Shown: piece after piece, positions 17,350-21,955 of the stretch
Numbering within the stretch: position 1 is the stretch's first letter
How the letters are laid out: each line of letters begins with the position of its first letter
DNA from: Bremia lactucae
Lineage: Eukaryota; Oomycota; Peronosporomycetes; Peronosporales; Peronosporaceae
NCBI RefSeq assembly: GCF_004359215.1
Contig: NC_090612.1
Location: 5,487,846-5,509,800 of the forward strand
Direction: 5' to 3'
Length of the DNA: 21,955 nt
Made by a program: the position numbers and the translations under genes
Notes under the pieces: generated by a model
What the model saw: only the letters and a program-made list of their open reading frames with translations
Told to the model about the DNA's origin: nothing
Databases searched by the model: none

Positions 17350-17950
17350 TCGTCACGTGTTAGACCTTGATGGCTACTAACGTTGACGACTCAACTTGTG
17401 ACTTAGCACGAGGCATACATTCCTGGTGTCTTGCCTCGAAGTCTGGGCTACGCGATAATGTGTCAGCCAAGACATTCAACTAACCCGGCTTAAATTCGAC
17501 TTTGAAACTAAGTTCAGAGAAGAATGCAAGCCATCTGTCATTCTAAGCGAGATGTGCGGTAAGTATATTGCGGTCCACAGTGTTGCGTGATCCGTATAAA
17601 CCACAAACGGTTTGATGCCCAATAGGTGCAGGCGAAACTTACAGAAGCATACTTTATTGAAAGTAGCTCCTTGTCATGTACAGAGTAATTCTGTTCCGCA
17701 GCTGTTAAAAGCCGGGACTGATAACAAATGACACACTTAACGCCGTCGTCATCCTTTTGCATGGCGCGCTGCCGATTGAAAAATTACTTGCATCGCAGAC
17801 GACGCTAAAGGGCTTATCCGCGTATGGCAATGCCAAGACCGGTGCCTCTACAAGAGATTGCTTCACTGATGTGAACGCATCATCTTGTTTTTTTAACCAA
17901 ACCCATCTGCGTTCTCTTTCAAGATGTCAGACTAAGGTTTAGTTCGATCA
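17350..17950 (-). pseudogene. RNase H of element D, broken
   Basis: The pieces APVLALPYADKPFS and VVCDASNFSIGSA (about 17850-17770) and VICYQSRLL with YSVHDKELLSIKYA (17762-17640) follow the RNase H order. NVLADTLSRSPDFEARHQE lies near 17480-17420. Frameshifts and stops separate them. It connects to RT on the right and to the integrase on the left. Confidence 0.82.
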
Positions 17951-18973
17951 GCATAATTCTTGCTATACTTCTGCAAAGAAATTAGCGAGCCCAAGGAATG
18001 AGCACAAATCCTTAACATGTCATGGGATTGGCTATTCCTTCACAGCCTTTACCTTGTTTAGGTCTGCTCGTACACCATGTAATCTTACGAAGCAGCCCAG
18101 CTCAGGTATTGCGGGGACCCCCATGACGCATTTATGCAAGTTGACGTTCAATTTGGCGTCACCCAGAGCCTGCAATACGGCGTCGAAATGACCCTTGTGC
18201 GACTCTATTTCGCTCAGCCCGTCCTCGGGCCTACTATGAATGGGGCGCGTAGGCACGGTGCTGACGCATCACGTGAGCCACCACTCGGTTGAGTGTCGCC
18301 GGTGTGTTATCTAAATCTTGGGGTATCACAAGCCACTCTCAATGCTTACTGCCGTAATGGCTACATTGGACTCACTCATGAGTACCTGTTAGTAGCCATC
18401 TTTTAAATCCAACGCGGAAAAGAAAGTTGACTTTCCCATGGAGTTCAACAAAACATCTTTCCGCGGGATTGGCGTTTGCGCCGGTATGGTCGCCGTGTTC
18501 AGCTTATTATAAGCATGAACCACGCGCCATTCACCTGTGGCTTTACGCACACAAAAGGTCGGGCTGCAGTGAGGCGATTTGCTCTCACGCACATGTCCCG
18601 CCTTGGCTCGCTTGTCGAAGAATTCATCGCAATAATCGACTTGTTCTTTCGGCAACGGCCATTGCCTGGTCACACAATACTTGGTGCCAGGTTCGAGGTC
18701 TATTTCGTGCCCGATGCCCCTATCTGCTGGTAGGCGGCTCGACACTTCTTCTGGGAACACATCGCGATGTTTTCGCATAACCTCAAAGAATGGACTGTCT
18801 ATCAAGGCATACCAGCCTTGAGCAGCGAACGTTTTCTTTCTGTATGTTTCCAGTACGCTCTCGACCATTGGGGACGATGAGCAACAGTCCACCAAGCTCT
18901 CTACTGGAACAAGTGCGACTACTTCGTGGATTTTTCCTTTCTTAAGTTCGGACAGGAACATATCCCAAGACAT
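17930..18973 (-). pseudogene. RT of element D lacking the YxDD site
   Basis: The N-terminal RT half is open for 194 codons (18973-18389) with LPADRGIGHEIDLEPG, TRQWPLPKEQV, AGHVRESKSPHCSPTFC, WRVVHAYNKLN and FFSALDLKDGY. Palm and thumb follow with TPATLNRVVAHVMRQHRAYAP near 18290-18225, then IHSRPEDGLSEIE. The bases that should encode the catalytic YxDD between these two motifs are missing (about 25 bp), and the frame changes at the same place. The thumb continues to LNVNLHKCVMGVPAIPELG. RT is therefore catalytically dead. Confidence 0.9.
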
Positions 18974-19499
18974 CTTTCGGAGGTTACGATCCCCCGGTAG
19001 ATCTCAAGACGTGCTGAAGCACTTCAACTGAAAATGCCTCCGTCATCTTGTCTTCGACGGCGTCTATCACTTCGTGAGAAGGCCCGTCATTTTCGGCCGG
19101 GACTGTTCCTAAGGTCCCTCTTTTTGACGTGCCAGGCACACGTTTTCCGAGTCACCACGACCTTTGACTTGGATTTCAGTGCCGTTGCTCTCTCGGCTAA
19201 CGCACCACTTCCAACCGGACCAGTCTATAGGCTCTGTGGCGGTTCTTGACGCTCGACTTCCTGTCAGCTCGCTATCTTCTGCCACAGGCTATCGGCTCTG
19301 TACAGGACAATTGGACGCATGACTACTTGTCATCGTGCTTTTCACTACACCAGTCTCTCTGAGCTAGGTAGGAATTGGTGACGTTTGACATCCCGTCAAC
19401 GCACCTTGAATTGCGTTGTACACGACATCAGTTGCATAAGCCTCTCGCAGGATCGCATCCTTTCTGGTGTCCTGCGTAGAGTTAGCAACTGTGCGTGTA

Positions 19500-19882
19500 G
19501 GCCAGTCTATCCATGGTTGGTGTCTTGCCGATTATGGCATGCCTAGGATGAGGTCATACGGACTTTCCAAATCTAGCACTGTGAATTACTCTTTCAAAGA
19601 GAAGTCACTAAAATTGAAAGCGAGTTCTACTTGAACTCCCTCAGACTATACGAGTGCGCCGTTCGCTAAACGAACGGTCGCCTCTTCTCGCTTGCCTTCC
19701 TAGCAAAGCGACTCAAACACCGCCGATCTCTGTTCTAGAGCCGCCAGCGTCAAAAAATTCTGTGATGCACCCGAATCCACTAGGAGGGTCGTTACTACTT
19801 GGTCATAGCCTCGTACTTGAGCGCTATAGACCAGTAGGGTTGAGGTGCTAAGTTTCGAGACCTCAGAGACTATGCTACCCAT
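19500..19882 (-). pseudogene. Aspartic protease of element D
   Basis: ORF 19882-19700 contains VTTLLVDSGASQNFLTLAAL, with the D-S-G active-site triad of retroelement aspartic proteases. Downstream, after frameshifts, VLDLESPYDLILGMP and QPWIDW (about 19585-19505) give the second half, including the flap/ILG region. 19500-19020 is the protease-RT linker with several stops. Confidence 0.85.
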
Positions 19883-19979
19883 TTTTTCGATAACTCTGAG
19901 CTAAGAGGTAGCTTTAGAGTCTGTGTCTATAGTTTATCCCGCGCTTACTGCGCTCTTGCATTTCCCGAACCCTCAGTGG

Positions 19980-20302
19980 TTGATGCAGAACTCATGCATC
20001 TTGCAGGCCGGTTCTTACCATCACCCTTTGGGGAGGGAGTTCTCTTGCTGGGCGCTTTAACCCCAGCAGGGACTCTGGCATAGCAGCGAGCTATCATATG
20101 GCCGTCTTGCCGCATTTGAAGCAGACTATGTCTACATTACCCAACTCCATAGGAGTGGCATCCAACCTCTCGGACGATTTATACCAAGCAGACGCCGAGG
20201 CACTGTTGTAGGATTGTTCCTCAACTAAGGAAATTTGAATTGCCTCTTCCATCGTCGACGGCACCTTTCTAAAAGGGCCTGTCGCGATGGGCCGTGCCGT
20301 AT
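19980..20302 (-). pseudogene. Gag C-terminal part of element D
   Basis: The minus-strand frame reads through MEEAIQISLVEEQSYNSASA to a CCHC zinc knuckle, CFKCGK then GHMIARC (about 20140-20070). One base is lost or gained inside the knuckle, which splits it across two frames. The N-terminal gag is absent because family B LTR sequence begins at 20303. The knuckle and position before protease identify gag nucleocapsid, which binds element RNA. Confidence 0.82.
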
Positions 20303-20478
20303 CCCTCCTAATGTGAATGCACCTATGTGCATCACATACACAAGTGTTAGTCACAAATGTGAACCACACCCGAGTGCTGAGTCTGATTACTTTAATTAAG
20401 TAATTGGCCATCCTCTTGAGTACACCAAGTGTACTTAACGGGGACTGTGTAACACTAGGGCAACTTTAGCCCGTTACA
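20303..20478 (-). repeat. Family B LTR (right copy), truncated
   Basis: On the minus strand the LTR begins TGTAACGGGC at 20478, next to a polypurine tract, and matches the left copy from CAGTCCCCGTTAAG to GGAGGGAT at 20303, where similarity ends abruptly and element D gag begins. The start TGTAACGGG followed by TGTTACA about 30 bp later resembles the family A LTR start, so families A and B are probably distantly related. Confidence 0.82.
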
Positions 20479-20494
20479 CCACCCCCCCCTTTAA
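20479..20494 (-). promoter_or_regulatory. Polypurine tract of the right family B element
   Basis: On the minus strand, TTAAAGGGGGGGGTGG adjoins the LTR start at 20478. It shows that this family B element lies on the minus strand with its pol to the right of the window, so the plus-strand ORF at 20611 is antisense to it. Confidence 0.8.
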
Positions 20495-20610
20495 GAACGA
20501 ATTTATATTTTTAAATTCGTCAAAGAGGAGAGAGGAACTGCGAGCAGCTTTACGCGTCGCTAGTTCACTTAATCACTCTAGCGCACGTGTTTCCATACAC
20601 GGCGCCAAAG

Positions 20611-21955
20611 ATGCTACCTAAAAGGGGCCATGTTGGTGGGTCGTCTGCGAAGACGCCCACTCAACCTCACACTAAGCGCACGCGCCGCGTTCATTCGCCG
20701 GCCGCGTCTAATGCCTTAGTCAGAACGCCGACAGCCACTGCTGCTGTCGCGTTAACAGGGCTATAGGATCCATCCCACTTGAATAGTGAGGATGTTGATC
20801 CGTCGATCATTGTTGACTACAATGAGTCGACACCGTTGCCGTCACCTCATAGTAGTGATGCGGACAACGAGCTCATGAGGAATGATGATGGCGCATTATT
20901 GCCCATCCAAACTTCTCTCATGGCTCAGAACATGGAGACAGCAGCATTTACGAATGCTGTCTCATCGTCTGCGCTGGAATGCGCAGCGACAGGTAATGAG
21001 AGCGCTGCCCATAAAGGCGCAGCCGCTTCTCCGTTGGGTATAACCACAACGCCTTATTCTCAGACCATAATCCATAATGGTTCTGACATAGAGGATTCGG
21101 AGCCTAAAGCTTCGCCGACGACACGTGAACGTGCTCTGTCGGTGTCACAAGCCAGTCGTTTGGAACGTGGCTAGGTGACGGGTGGCATTCCAAAGATGCC
21201 CCCTCCATCTAAATGGCCTCGTTTAAACGGGCCACGAGCGTCGCTCCTAGAGCGCGCTCTTGTAGACGCACATAATTATTATGGCGTCTTTAAATCATGG
21301 ATGGCTCAGGGAAAATCGCTTGGGCGTATTTTCCCGATCCCGGTCGTGTTGCATTCAAATGAAACGCCCGACCAATACGAGGCGGAATTCCTACGCCGCA
21401 TTCATCCGCATTCCGATGCGATGAAACAGCGGTCGCAGCAAATTAATTTCGCCCGCTTGCGTGTGAAAGAAATCATGGGCGGTACTGTACCCCCTGTTTC
21501 TTCTCACATCGCTACTTCTGCTAGTCCATTTGAGACTAGCGAAGAGGCCTCAGCTTGTGCTCCTTATCATAGGCAGCCACCAAGCCGGGCACATCAATAC
21601 GTAGGGTATCGATCGGTTCCCAAGAGTCACAACTCTTCAAGTATCCTTCCTATTGGACGAGGATCCGATACCCTTGCCTCACGGAGCGGTGGGCAAGCAA
21701 CTTTCCAACAAGGAAGCGTTGATAACCACCCGCATCCATCAGTGCAGGTGGTGCCCGATAGGAGTGGCGATCTCGCCCACCTACTCGCGGCTACCTTGCC
21801 TTCGTCCGTTCAGTCGCATGCGTTTAGCGCTGCTGAACGACGTATTGCGCATCTCGAGGGTCAAGTCTCACGACTGACCTCGGATCTCGTTGATGTCCGA
21901 GCGAATGCTCGTCAGGGTTATGAACGCCTGAAGACTCGCTTGGACCTTTTTGAAC
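20611..21955 (+). pseudogene. Antisense ORF (aORF) of family B, runs off the window
   Basis: From ATG 20611 a single frame stays open to the window end except for two TAG codons (20761-20763 region and 21172-21174). The last 260 codons (21175-21955) are uninterrupted. The N-terminal region is basic (MLPKRGH, TKRTRRVHSP), then acidic and Ser-rich (DVDPSIIVDYNES). A middle region from about 21200 has KWPRLNGPRASLLERALVDA and YYGVFKSWMAQGKSLGRIF. The C-terminal part is a predicted coiled coil (AAERRIAHLEGQVSRLTSDL). No clear sequence identity to the family A aORF is visible, but order of regions, location and direction are the same. The middle region could be gag-like, though no zinc knuckle is in view. 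The C terminus lies outside the window. Confidence 0.72.

Larger units (their letters stand above)
16480..20302 (-). mobile_element. Element D: Ty3/gypsy gag-pol remnant
   Basis: On the minus strand from right to left: gag end with zinc knuckle (20302-19980), protease (19882-19500), RT (18973-17930), RNase H (17940-17380), integrase zinc domain and core (17160-16490). Its proteins are related to, but clearly different from, those of A1 and A3. It has the conventional gag-pol order on one strand. It is cut inside integrase by the palindrome at 16491 and inside gag by a family B LTR at 20302. No LTR of its own is seen. Confidence 0.88.

Overview
This is nuclear DNA of a transposon-rich eukaryote, most likely an oomycete (downy mildew or Phytophthora relative). 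The evidence is Ty3/gypsy pol proteins of the style common in oomycetes, very short phase-0 introns, and compact host genes sitting as islands between broken retroelements. No species call is possible from the sequence alone. A run of exactly 100 N (11943-12042) marks a scaffold gap.

Layout from left to right. (1) 1-782: three tandem ~267-bp units, each carrying a tRNA-Cys(GCA) gene; unit 1 is perfect, unit 2 has one acceptor mismatch, and unit 3 is a broken pseudogene. (2) ~835-5797: element A1, a 5'-truncated plus-strand Ty3/gypsy chromovirus (RT, RNase H, integrase with C-terminal chromodomain), then a polypurine tract and a 430-bp 3' LTR. (3) 5798-6115: a repeat seen again at 10919-11235. 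(4) 6577-8787: a HEAT-repeat protein phosphatase 4 regulatory subunit 1-like gene with one clear 80-bp intron and a probable 73-bp intron after a five-codon first exon. (5) 9390-9944: an intact minus-strand PRELI/MSF1-domain gene for a mitochondrial lipid-transfer protein. (6) 10269-10718: a family A LTR without internal sequence. (7) ~11240-11942: the 3' end of a family B element, cut by the gap. (8) 12063-16300: element A3, a minus-strand relative of A1 with its 3' LTR on the left. (9) 16301-16491: a 42-bp tandem duplication and a perfect 38-bp-arm palindrome. (10) 16480-20302: element D, a minus-strand gag-pol remnant. (11) 20303-21955: a second family B 3' end with a long plus-strand ORF running off the window.

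The most unusual content is in families A and B. Between pol and the 3' LTR, on the strand opposite to pol, each carries a large ORF (aORF) reading away from the LTR, with an acidic N-terminal region and a coiled-coil C-terminal region. In family A the aORF overlaps the integrase tail, linker and chromodomain for about 700 bp, so both strands appear to have been coding. The A elements are also packed with short perfect inverted repeats. Copies differ by paired, compensating changes in the stems and, at one site, by an inverted hairpin loop. All the retroelements are damaged; the tRNA-Cys genes, the PP4R1-like gene and the PRELI gene are the likely functional host genes.
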